Positions 1 through 5,386 of a stretch of 11,702 nucleotides of DNA are shown piece after piece (the first letter of the stretch is position 1; every line of letters starts with the position of its first letter). Position numbers and translations under genes: made by a program. The notes below the pieces were generated by a model that saw nothing but the letters and a program-made list of their open reading frames with translations, had not been told where the DNA came from and did not search any database. Source of the DNA: an uncultured Clostridia bacterium (GTDB taxonomy: Bacteria; Bacillota; Clostridia; Lachnospirales; Lachnospiraceae); the NCBI GenBank assembly GCA_946614685.1, contig CAMOHF010000009.1, positions 1 through 11,702 on the forward strand, given 5' to 3'.

Positions 1-13
1 GGAGAGCTATGAG

Positions 14-328
14 TTGATCTCCGACAGCCCGGCGAAGCGGATCTACGATGCGGTTAGGCGGATTCCGTACGGCCGTGTCGCGACCTATGCGCAGGTTGCG
101 GAGATGGCGGGCGACAGGAAGATGGCCAGGGCAGTGGGAAATGCACTGCACAAGAATCCCGATCCTTTGAACATTCCGTGTTACCGCGTGGTGAACTCCA
201 AGGGAGAACTTGCCGGGGAGTTCGCATTTGGCGGCGCCGGCAGGCAAGCGGAGCTCCTTATCGCGGAAGGCGTTGAGGTCGTTGACGGCAAGGTGGATTT
301 GGAGCGGTTTGGGTGTGAAGATGAATAA
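14..328 (+). CDS. MGMT/ATL-family alkyltransferase-like DNA-binding protein
   Basis: A 104-residue protein of the O6-methylguanine-DNA methyltransferase C-terminal fold. Seen: the IPYGRVATYAQVA opening (residues 17-29), the RAVGNAL recognition-helix motif (39-45) and the active-site segment NIPCYRVV (53-60) with the acceptor Cys56 retained, then a C-terminal EGVEV segment. It is about the usual length for a stand-alone domain without the N-terminal part of Ogt/Ada. Family members bind O6-alkylguanine in DNA and either transfer the alkyl group to the Cys or, in ATL proteins, flag the lesion for excision repair. The usual His after the catalytic Cys (PCHR) is Tyr here, so transferase activity is uncertain. 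The TTG at 14 follows a GGAGAG at 1-6, but the frame stays open to the window edge, so the true start could lie upstream. The gene overlaps the next one by 8 nt. Confidence 0.85.
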   Translation: MISDSPAKRIYDAVRRIPYGRVATYAQVAEMAGDRKMARAVGNALHKNPDPLNIPCYRVVNSKGELAGEFAFGGAGRQAELLIAEGVEVVDGKVDLERFGCEDE

Positions 329-902
329 GCTTGTTTTATATGGTGATTCAAATACATACGGTTACGATCCGAGTGGCTTTTTGGGCGGCAGATATCCGGC
401 GGAGGTTCGCTGGGCGGACACACTTGCGCGCAAATTACAGGGCAAGTACATGGTGCTCAATGAGGGCATGAACGGACGGCCCTTACCGACGCTTCCCAGG
501 GACGAGCAGTTTTTGGAATCGGTAATCGGCGATCTTACTGCGGGCGACGTCCTGCTTATGATGCTTGGGACGAACGACATTCTTCTCACGAACCACCCCG
601 ATGCAAATGTGCCGATACGGAAGATGGAACGTCTCTTGAACTATGAGAGGCTCACCCAAGCTGCGTTTCGCTTTATCGTTGTCGCTCCGCCGTATATTGG
701 GTCGGAAGAAGGCAGCATGAGCCGCTACTATTCTGAAAGCATAAAGATGAATGAAGGCTTTAAGAAACTGTGCGAAGCGCACGGTGTAGAGTTTGTTGAT
801 GCAGGAACTTGGAATGTCCCGCTTGCATTCGACCTCGCACATTTGTCGGAGGAAGGGCATAGACTGTTTGCGGAACGTTTGATGAAGAGCGTGGGTATAT
901 GA
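321..902 (+). CDS. SGNH/GDSL-family hydrolase (esterase/lipase-like)
   Basis: A 193-residue cytoplasmic-looking SGNH hydrolase. Family blocks are visible in order: GDSNT (8-12, nucleophile Ser10), Gly49 in NEGMNGR, GTND (83-86, Asn85), and DLAH (171-174, Asp/His of the triad) followed by LSEEGH. The GDSNTYGYDP opening resembles the small arylesterase/acyltransferase branch of the family, so a short-chain ester or acetylated sugar substrate is plausible but not shown. No signal peptide is seen. The ATG at 321 was chosen because it puts the GDS block at residue 8, as in homologues; an upstream in-frame start would place about 37 out-of-family residues inside the preceding gene. The ATG lies inside the 3' end of the alkyltransferase-like gene, so translational coupling is likely. 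A terminator follows closely. Confidence 0.9.
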   Translation: MNKLVLYGDSNTYGYDPSGFLGGRYPAEVRWADTLARKLQGKYMVLNEGMNGRPLPTLPRDEQFLESVIGDLTAGDVLLMMLGTNDILLTNHPDANVPIRKMERLLNYERLTQAAFRFIVVAPPYIGSEEGSMSRYYSESIKMNEGFKKLCEAHGVEFVDAGTWNVPLAFDLAHLSEEGHRLFAERLMKSVGI

Positions 903-921
903 GATGATGAGAGTCAGTATG

Positions 922-951
922 AAAAAGCGCAGTCAATGACTGTGCTTTTTT
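922..951 (+). terminator. Rho-independent terminator after the SGNH hydrolase gene
   Basis: The arms GCGCAGTC and GACTGTGC (one G-T pair) enclose a 3-nt loop. The flanking A-run and T-run extend the stem and supply the U-tract (TTTTTT at 946-951). It ends the alkyltransferase-hydrolase transcription unit. Confidence 0.85.
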
Positions 952-971
952 CGTCTGCAGATGGTTGTTTA

Positions 972-980
972 TGGTATAAT
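972..980 (+). promoter_or_regulatory. Extended -10 promoter for the zinc-ribbon gene
   Basis: TGGTATAAT is a TGn-extended perfect -10 box about 38 nt upstream of the ATG at 1018. No convincing -35 hexamer is seen at the right distance. It starts just downstream of the preceding terminator. Confidence 0.6.
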
Positions 981-1017
981 GAATCCATGAGTTGCCTGAT
1001 GCAAAAGGAGGTGCGCG

Positions 1018-1329
1018 ATGATTACAGAAAATGCAGATGATGAGGTTGAAGAAGTATGTGCAAATTGCGGTATGGAGTTTCTGAGCGATGAAGATATGTA
1101 TTGCAGGATCTGCGGAACAAAGCGCGGAGAAGGAGAATACGATCCGTCGAACAATTTTAATGCATGTGTATATGGACCGCCGATGATAGCAAAGATTCGT
1201 TGTGAAAACTGTGGCTTCTCGTGGACCAGTTCCTTCTGGGGCACGGATTTTTCGAAGTACTGCCCGCGATGCGGTCAGGAATCGTTAGAGAAGGATGAAC
1301 AAATGGATCCGGAGTTTCTGGCCTTTTGA
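1018..1329 (+). CDS. Double zinc-ribbon protein, ended by an in-frame TGA
   Basis: A 103-residue protein with two four-Cys zinc knuckles: Cys14/Cys17 with Cys29/Cys32, and Cys62/Cys65 with Cys82/Cys85. Between them sits an ACVYGPP segment, which I recall from small clostridial zinc-ribbon proteins. Such proteins usually mediate nucleic-acid or protein contacts; the function here is unknown. The start is firm, with GGAGG at 1006-1010 and the ATG at 1018. The ending is odd. The TGA at 1327-1329 follows a LAF sequence and the same frame then stays open and protein-like for another 62 codons to a second TGA at 1516-1518. The natural gene was therefore probably about 166 codons, and this is either a nonsense-truncated allele, a sequence error or a readthrough case. 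Confidence 0.75.
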   Translation: MITENADDEVEEVCANCGMEFLSDEDMYCRICGTKRGEGEYDPSNNFNACVYGPPMIAKIRCENCGFSWTSSFWGTDFSKYCPRCGQESLEKDEQMDPEFLAF

Positions 1330-1518
1330 GATGAGCTGATTGCAGATGCGAAACAGAAACGGCTCCGGGAAGAGGCGCAAAAAGCGGCGGAAGAAAAAGA
1401 AAATGCGTTGCACGTTTGTATGAGCGATGAGGGAAGTGCAAGCAGAATCATTACGGCATATTATCCGGATTCCAGCAAATGGAGCGCGGATTTCAAGAAT
1501 AGAAAGGAGAGCATCTGA
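1330..1518 (+). pseudogene. In-frame 3' continuation of the zinc-ribbon gene
   Basis: In the exact frame of the upstream zinc-ribbon gene, 62 sense codons follow its TGA. They begin DELIADAKQKRLREEAQKAA, a charged amphipathic helix or coiled-coil-like stretch rich in Lys, Glu, Gln and Ala, and continue with MSDEGSASRIITAYYPDSSK before a second TGA at 1516-1518. That stop overlaps the ATG of the next gene (TGATG), the arrangement expected of the true end of the upstream gene in an operon. A Trp TGG to TGA change at 1327-1329 would explain the interruption. An internal ATG at 1420 is in frame but has no clear ribosome site, so independent expression is doubtful. Confidence 0.6.
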
Positions 1519-1718
1519 TGAAGTGTTTGATGTGCAAGTCGGAAACGATGGTAGATTCTACGAATACTTACTTCACCCAACTCGAAAACGGGTATGTGAT
1601 TATTGAAAACGTGCCCTGTAGAAAATGCACACAGTGTGGAGAGGTTGTTTACTCGGCATTGGTTGTTGAAAAATTAGACGAGACTTTGGATAGTTGCAAG
1701 CATGCAACATACAAATAA
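1518..1718 (+). CDS. YgiT/MqsA-type zinc-finger protein (antitoxin-like)
   Basis: A 66-residue protein matching the stand-alone YgiT-type zinc finger, the N-terminal metal-binding domain of MqsA antitoxins. It has Cys3-x2-Cys6 near the N-terminus, a beta-rich middle with VIIENVPC, and Cys37-x2-Cys40 in CTQCGE, followed by a short helix VVEKLDETLD. There is no C-terminal XRE DNA-binding domain. Such proteins are commonly paired with a small toxin encoded just upstream, but no MqsR- or DUF4258-like toxin is visible here; the upstream neighbour is the interrupted zinc-ribbon gene. The C-terminal tail after residue 58 looks short compared with family members as I recall them. AGGAG at 1504-1508 serves the ATG at 1518, which overlaps the stop of the continued upstream frame. 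Confidence 0.7.
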   Translation: MKCLMCKSETMVDSTNTYFTQLENGYVIIENVPCRKCTQCGEVVYSALVVEKLDETLDSCKHATYK

Positions 1719-1722
1719 AGCG

Positions 1723-1742
1723 ATGTTACAAAAACATAACAT
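1723..1742. promoter_or_regulatory. Inverted repeat, probable operator of the XRE operon
   Basis: ATGTTA-N8-TAACAT is a perfect 6+6 inverted repeat ending 6 nt upstream of the -35 box at 1749. Its place and size suit a dimeric XRE repressor acting on its own promoter. This role is inferred from position only. Confidence 0.5.
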
Positions 1743-1748
1743 TTTCCG

Positions 1749-1776
1749 TTGACATTGCTCTGATTCGTGGTACAAT
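1749..1776 (+). promoter_or_regulatory. Sigma-A-type promoter of the XRE-ImmA-PIN operon
   Basis: A perfect TTGACA (1749-1754), a 16-nt spacer and TACAAT (1771-1776) preceded by TGG, which gives an extended -10. It is one of the strongest promoters in the window by eye. The predicted transcript start is near 1783, just ahead of the ribosome site at 1786-1793. Confidence 0.8.
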
Positions 1777-1799
1777 GAAAGTGAAAAGGAGGGATGGTC

Positions 1800-2132
1800 A
1801 TGAACGCATTACTGGGTGGCCGTATAAAGGCATTAAGAACAGCGAAGAATTTTACACAGGAGCAGCTCGCTGAACACCTTGGGATAAGTAGGCAAAAGTA
1901 TGCCAGAATTGAGAACGGTGCGAACAGTATTACGCTTGATATCCTTACAAAGATTGCAGGCATGCTTGATGTGACGGTTGGTGATATCACCAGAGTTCTT
2001 GATGAAGAACCGGCAGTAGCGTATCGCGCCGGAACAGATATTTCCTCCTCCGAGAAGATTCTGGATATGTTGGATCTATTCTATGCCAATAAACACATGT
2101 ATACCAAACTACAGCATAGAAACAGGACATAG
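1800..2132 (+). CDS. XRE-family helix-turn-helix repressor
   Basis: A 110-residue protein with an N-terminal Cro/CI-type helix-turn-helix (about residues 7-62). Seen: GGRIKALRTAKNFTQEQLAE, GISRQKYARIENGANSITLDIL and LDVTVGDI, all standard for the fold. The C-terminal 45 residues (SSSEKILDMLDLFYANKHMY) form a helical tail without a recognised domain and could carry dimerisation or protease recognition. The ATG at 1800 was preferred over the ATG at 1794 because AAGGAGGG (1786-1793) directly abuts the latter. It is the first gene of a three-gene operon and sits behind an operator-like inverted repeat, so autorepression is likely. By analogy with ImmR-ImmA of ICEBs1, the downstream metallopeptidase is a candidate for cleaving and inactivating it. 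Confidence 0.9.
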   Translation: MNALLGGRIKALRTAKNFTQEQLAEHLGISRQKYARIENGANSITLDILTKIAGMLDVTVGDITRVLDEEPAVAYRAGTDISSSEKILDMLDLFYANKHMYTKLQHRNRT

Positions 2133-2143
2133 GAGGACTCTTC

Positions 2144-2962
2144 ATGCATGATAGTAGGAAAAGAGAAATACGGATACAAGCTGATTCTTTTCGAGAAAAG
2201 TGCAAGATCAGTCGATACGGGATTATAGATCTTTTCAAGGAGTGTGATCGTCTGGGTTACAAACTAATCAGATATCCGCTCGGAGAGGATGCGGATCTTG
2301 GTTTTGCATTGAAAAAAGATGATGATATTATTGTTTTTATAAACTCAAGTATCAGACTTTCCAGAGAGATTTTTACATTGGCGCATGAGATAGGGCACAT
2401 TGTTCTTCATCTCAACGGTGAGAAATCTTTTATTGATAACAAGGCAACGATTGCAGACGGCAACACTGATGAGATAGAGCAGGAAGCAAATTATTTTGCG
2501 GCCAATTTATTGATGCCGTCAGATGAAGTCGAGCGTTTTATTGATCTGGAACTTCCGGGATTTGAGAAGAACGGATTATCAGGCATGGATATAGCCAGAA
2601 TCATGTCCGAGTTTAATGTCAGCTATGATGTGGCCTTAAACAGACTTGAGTCGTTAAGAAAGATTGATAGTAATCAAAAAACACGTTTGGAAACTGAGCG
2701 GAGTGAAAAACGGGTTGGAAACCTTCTTAAAAGTATTGGCGGTAACTCGAGATTGAACATAGCGGGCCATGAAATCGTTATTCCGTACGAGTACATCGAC
2801 TACGTTATATACAATTACAATCATAATGCGATTCCCAAAGAAACTTTGGAGAAAGTTCTGGAGTGCTATCAGCTTACGATAGAAGATATAAGTGATAGAC
2901 TTGTGGAGTTCCCTGAGGAAGATGATGATCTTGATGATTTGATAGGGGGGTTGGAGGATTGA
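2144..2962 (+). CDS. ImmA/IrrE-family metallopeptidase (peptidase M78)
   Basis: A 272-residue protein with the M78 zinc-peptidase core. The HEIGH motif is at residues 81-85 inside REIFTLAHEIGHIVLH, and the downstream acidic ligand region EQEANYFAANLLMP (112-125) supplies Glu114 or Glu112. A helix-turn-helix-like segment follows (about 146-171, SGMDIARIMSEFNVSYDVAL), as in many ImmA-type proteins. The last 80 or so residues are an extension ending in a very acidic tail (EEDDDLDDLIGG). Family members cleave XRE/DdrO-type repressors in response to DNA damage or quorum signals. AGGAGG (2131-2136) overlaps the stop of the XRE gene and lies 7 nt before the ATG. The 3' end overlaps the PIN gene by 4 nt. 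Its likely substrate is the XRE protein of the same operon. Confidence 0.9.
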   Translation: MHDSRKREIRIQADSFREKCKISRYGIIDLFKECDRLGYKLIRYPLGEDADLGFALKKDDDIIVFINSSIRLSREIFTLAHEIGHIVLHLNGEKSFIDNKATIADGNTDEIEQEANYFAANLLMPSDEVERFIDLELPGFEKNGLSGMDIARIMSEFNVSYDVALNRLESLRKIDSNQKTRLETERSEKRVGNLLKSIGGNSRLNIAGHEIVIPYEYIDYVIYNYNHNAIPKETLEKVLECYQLTIEDISDRLVEFPEEDDDLDDLIGGLED

Positions 2963-3615
2963 GAGCCTCTTTGGATACCAATGTGATCATACACCTTTAC
3001 AAGGCGGGACTGCAGAGCGTGTTGTTTGATGTTTTTGATGAAGGTGTATTCATATACGAACAGATTCGAAATATTGAACTTGAGAATCATGGGCAAGATG
3101 TGCTTGATACAGTTGATGCTGATATAGCATCAGGGAGAATAGAAGTATATACGGATCAAAAACTGAAAGAATTAGCAGTCTACAGACTGTTTGATAACAA
3201 CTTCAAAGAAAACAGGCTTTTGTATGGGGCCGGAGATTTGGGAGAAGTTTATGCGATTTCATTGGCGCAGACATTAGGAGCGTATTCGCTGGTGACGGAC
3301 GACACAAAACAAGGTGGTCCATATATGTCACTGCTTCAGTTTGAAGACGATGTTATGCCGTTTACATTTGCTGATGTTTTGATCCTAAGATACTTGATGG
3401 GGATAGCTGAAGCAGATCAAACGGTTGCAGATTTTGATGAAGTCAACACAGCATCTGATCTGAACTGGGCATTTCGAAGTCAATTATCAAAATTCATAAA
3501 GCGATTCCTTAAGGATCCGTATAGAGAAGAGGATGTCACATGGATTCGGGAACTTGAAAAGAAGAATGAAATAAACCTAAAAGACAAATTAATATACCTG
3601 AGTAAATTGCTATAG
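2959..3615 (+). CDS. PIN-domain protein, putative ribonuclease toxin
   Basis: A 218-residue protein with the acidic metal-binding motifs of PIN ribonucleases. Seen: LDTNVII at the N-terminus (Asp6), an acidic helix RNIELENH (Glu40/Glu42), GDLGEVYAI (Asp93, Glu96) and LVTDD (Asp114, Asp115). The core covers roughly residues 1-125; a C-terminal region of about 90 residues, with many charged residues, is not recognised and is longer than in compact VapC toxins. The start is a TTG overlapping the ImmA stop (TTGA). It is the only plausible start, since a stop in this frame lies at 2935-2937 and no ATG or GTG intervenes before the LDTN motif. A weak start with tight overlap would keep the level low and coupled to the peptidase. 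PIN proteins outside toxin systems include RNA-processing enzymes, so toxicity is inferred from context. Confidence 0.8.
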   Translation: MRASLDTNVIIHLYKAGLQSVLFDVFDEGVFIYEQIRNIELENHGQDVLDTVDADIASGRIEVYTDQKLKELAVYRLFDNNFKENRLLYGAGDLGEVYAISLAQTLGAYSLVTDDTKQGGPYMSLLQFEDDVMPFTFADVLILRYLMGIAEADQTVADFDEVNTASDLNWAFRSQLSKFIKRFLKDPYREEDVTWIRELEKKNEINLKDKLIYLSKLL

Positions 3616-3627
3616 GATATGGAAAAT

Positions 3628-3651
3628 AAGGATCTCTCCGGAGGTCCTTTT
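3628..3651 (+). terminator. Rho-independent terminator of the XRE-ImmA-PIN operon
   Basis: AAGGATCTC and GAGGTCCTT pair (9 bp, one T-G pair) around a TCCG loop and run into a short T-tract. It closes the operon 12 nt after the PIN stop codon. Confidence 0.8.
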
Positions 3652-3652
3652 G

Positions 3653-3661
3653 TGGTATAAT
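3653..3661 (+). promoter_or_regulatory. Possible extended -10 promoter upstream of the SOS promoter
   Basis: TGGTATAAT is a perfect TGn-extended -10 immediately after the PIN terminator, without a recognisable -35. It could give a second, LexA-box-proximal start for the 95-residue gene, and a LexA dimer at 3686-3699 would lie just downstream of its start as a roadblock. Confidence 0.35.
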
Positions 3662-3675
3662 TACGTGAAATCCAC

Positions 3676-3704
3676 TTGCCAAACCAGAACAAATGTTCTA
3701 TACT
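3676..3704 (+). promoter_or_regulatory. SOS-type promoter of the 95-residue gene
   Basis: TTGCCA (3676-3681, 5 of 6 to consensus), a 17-nt spacer and TATACT (3699-3704, 5 of 6). The LexA box fills the downstream half of the spacer and touches the -10, so LexA binding would block polymerase. The predicted transcript start is near 3711, about 32 nt before the ATG at 3743. Confidence 0.8.
3686..3699. promoter_or_regulatory. LexA binding site (SOS box)
   Basis: AGAACAAATGTTCT contains a perfect GAAC-N4-GTTC palindrome, the core recognised by LexA (DinR) in Gram-positive bacteria, extended by one further A/T pair on each side. It lies between the -35 and -10 of the promoter for the gene at 3743. 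Confidence 0.8.
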
Positions 3705-3742
3705 AAAATGTACACCATTACAGTTTGAGATGGGGTGCGTTT

Positions 3743-4030
3743 ATGGCATACGAGGATTTAAAACCGATCGATGTGATCTGCGAGCATACGGCGGATGGAG
3801 AGATTATACCGCTGAAGCTGCGCGTGAAGGATGACAGCGGAGAGTATCAGTCGTATCGGATACATGCGTATAAGGATTTGTCCGGACAGGGGGCGTACGA
3901 TACGCAGGATGGGATTTATGTGACGAATTCCACGATACATTTCCTGTGCAGTATTACGGTGTTCGGACGGACGCGGAATGTAAGGCTGTACTACAAGTCG
4001 GATGAGGGCATCTGGCGAATGGCGGCGTAG
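3743..4030 (+). CDS. Conserved-looking 95-residue protein of unknown function, LexA-controlled
   Basis: A 95-residue soluble protein. Features seen: an N-terminal YEDLKPIDVICEHTADGEIIP segment, alternating polar/hydrophobic stretches suggesting a beta-rich fold (IIPLKLRVKDD, YRIHAYKDL, IHFLCSITVFG, NVRLYYK), and a C-terminal aromatic end (GIWRMAA). There is no signal peptide, membrane helix or Cys cluster. I recognise no named domain; from memory, similar short proteins occur in Lachnospiraceae, possibly near Y-family polymerase genes, but I cannot verify this. The ATG at 3743 follows a GGGGTG at 3732-3737; an in-frame TTG at 3725 is less likely. The promoter with an embedded LexA box makes DNA-damage induction the best functional clue. 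A strong terminator follows at 4115, so it is monocistronic. Confidence 0.75.
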   Translation: MAYEDLKPIDVICEHTADGEIIPLKLRVKDDSGEYQSYRIHAYKDLSGQGAYDTQDGIYVTNSTIHFLCSITVFGRTRNVRLYYKSDEGIWRMAA

Positions 4031-4114
4031 AGGGATGGCGTAAGACAGATGATAAGAACAAGATAACGTCGAGGATTATGAGGAGATCCTGGATCCCGAT
4101 TCCAAGAACACCAG

Positions 4115-4149
4115 CACCCGCAGTGTGAAAGACTGCGGGTGTTTTTTTT
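4115..4149 (+). terminator. Strong Rho-independent terminator
   Basis: CACCCGCAGT and ACTGCGGGTG form a perfect 10-bp stem with a GTGAAAG loop and an eight-T tract (4142-4149). It separates the SOS-controlled gene from the cyclase operon. Confidence 0.95.
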
Positions 4150-4156
4150 CTTTCTG

Positions 4157-4165
4157 TGTTATAAT
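4157..4165 (+). promoter_or_regulatory. Extended -10 promoter of the cyclase-bioB operon
   Basis: TGTTATAAT is a TGn-extended perfect -10 lying 7 nt after the T-tract of the preceding terminator. No clear -35 is seen; the spacing would place it inside the terminator stem. The transcript start would be near 4172, ahead of AAAGGGGA at 4184-4190. Confidence 0.6.
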
Positions 4166-4196
4166 AAAAAACAAGCAATCCGAAAGGGGATGAGTG

Positions 4197-5360
4197 ATGA
4201 GTCAGGATATGCTTTATACCGTGTTATATATGGAGATCAACCTGGTGGCGATCGTGCTTGTGGGGATCATCGGTTTCAAAACGAACGGCCTTTCCAAGAT
4301 GGTGGCGCAAAGGAATTTTGCTATGTCCATCGGCGCGGAAGTTTTATTCTTTTTGTCCGACACCGTTTATGTGATGAGTGTGCACGGTCTTTTTCCGTGT
4401 GGAACGGCCATGATCATGGTCACCAAGTCGGTATACTTCTTCTCAACGACGATGATGTGTTATTTCTGGTTTGTCTACTTCGAACATATTCAGGAATCAC
4501 GCTTTGTGGAAAGCCTGAGAAACGTGCATATCGCGGCGATCCCGCTTGTGATCATGACGGGACTTCTCGTGGTGAATGCATTTACAGGTGTTTTATTCTA
4601 TGTCGACGGAGAGGGAATCTATCGACGCGGTCCGCTGTTTATCGTTCAGTATGCGCTTGCCTACGCCTACGTGTTCTTTACCTGCGCCCGCGCATTTCTC
4701 GGGATCTTCAACAAGAACAAATACGCCAAACGCAGACAGCTGGTCATCCTGTCATGCTTTCCGATCGCTCCCGCGGGAGCCGGCATCCTGCAGTTTGTCT
4801 ACCCGCAGCTGCCGCTTGCCTGCGCGACGCTTTCGCTGGCAACACTTCTCTTGTACCTGGAGTGGACGGATCAGGTGATCTCCATGGATCCCCTCACAAA
4901 GCTCAACAACAGAAAGCAGCTTACATACAGGTTCGGTGTCTGGTCCGAGATGCATGAGGACGACCAGGATTTGTATCTGTTGATGGTGGATGCCGATCAC
5001 TTCAAGTCCATCAATGACACTTACGGACATCTGGAGGGGGATGCGGCTCTGATCAGGATTGCCGATGCGCTTCGTCACGGATGCCGCGTGCACGGAAGAA
5101 AGAGCAGCATCTCGCGGTACGGTGGAGATGAATTCGTGGTATTGGCCTGGGTCAAGCGTGAAAACAGCGAGGAAGAGATCGGGCGTTTGATCAGTGAGAT
5201 ACAGACACATCTGGATATGCTGAACCGTGAAGCGCAAAGCCCCTATGAATTAAAAGTTTGCATCGGAACAGCAGTTGTAACAGCGCCCGCATCGTTGAAA
5301 GAAGTGATCGAAGAGGCCGATGCCAGCTTGTACGAACAAAAAGAACTGGTACACAGATAG
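4197..5360 (+). CDS. Membrane-bound diguanylate cyclase (GGDEF)
   Basis: A 387-residue protein making cyclic di-GMP from two GTP. The N-terminal 220 residues hold about seven hydrophobic segments (roughly 9-27, 42-62, 73-97, 108-132, 146-170, 182-202, 205-222), an uncharacterised sensory membrane region. The C-terminal cyclase domain has DPLTKLNNRKQL (231-242), VDADHFKSINDTYGH (264-278, metal-binding Asp265/Asp267) and an intact RYGGDEF (307-313). The inhibitory RxxD I-site expected before RYGGDEF is absent (KSSIS in that place), so product feedback through that site is unlikely. The ATG at 4197 sits 7 nt after AAAGGGGA; a GTG at 4194 is also in frame. It heads an apparent operon with bioB 26 nt downstream and no terminator between them. 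Confidence 0.92.
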   Translation: MSQDMLYTVLYMEINLVAIVLVGIIGFKTNGLSKMVAQRNFAMSIGAEVLFFLSDTVYVMSVHGLFPCGTAMIMVTKSVYFFSTTMMCYFWFVYFEHIQESRFVESLRNVHIAAIPLVIMTGLLVVNAFTGVLFYVDGEGIYRRGPLFIVQYALAYAYVFFTCARAFLGIFNKNKYAKRRQLVILSCFPIAPAGAGILQFVYPQLPLACATLSLATLLLYLEWTDQVISMDPLTKLNNRKQLTYRFGVWSEMHEDDQDLYLLMVDADHFKSINDTYGHLEGDAALIRIADALRHGCRVHGRKSSISRYGGDEFVVLAWVKRENSEEEIGRLISEIQTHLDMLNREAQSPYELKVCIGTAVVTAPASLKEVIEEADASLYEQKELVHR

Positions 5361-5386
5361 ATACTTAACATACAAGAGGAAGAATA

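Noticed and set aside
4050..4114. A protein-like string (NVEDYEEILDPDSKNTS) between the SOS-controlled gene and its terminator
   Set aside because: It has no start codon, is in a different frame from the gene, and has no stop before the terminator. It may be a decayed tail, but this is too short to support.
4139..4957. A 272-codon open frame overlapping the cyclase gene
   Set aside because: It starts in the T-tract of a terminator, has a Cys/Arg-rich random-looking composition and no domain, and is out of frame with the clear membrane-GGDEF gene.
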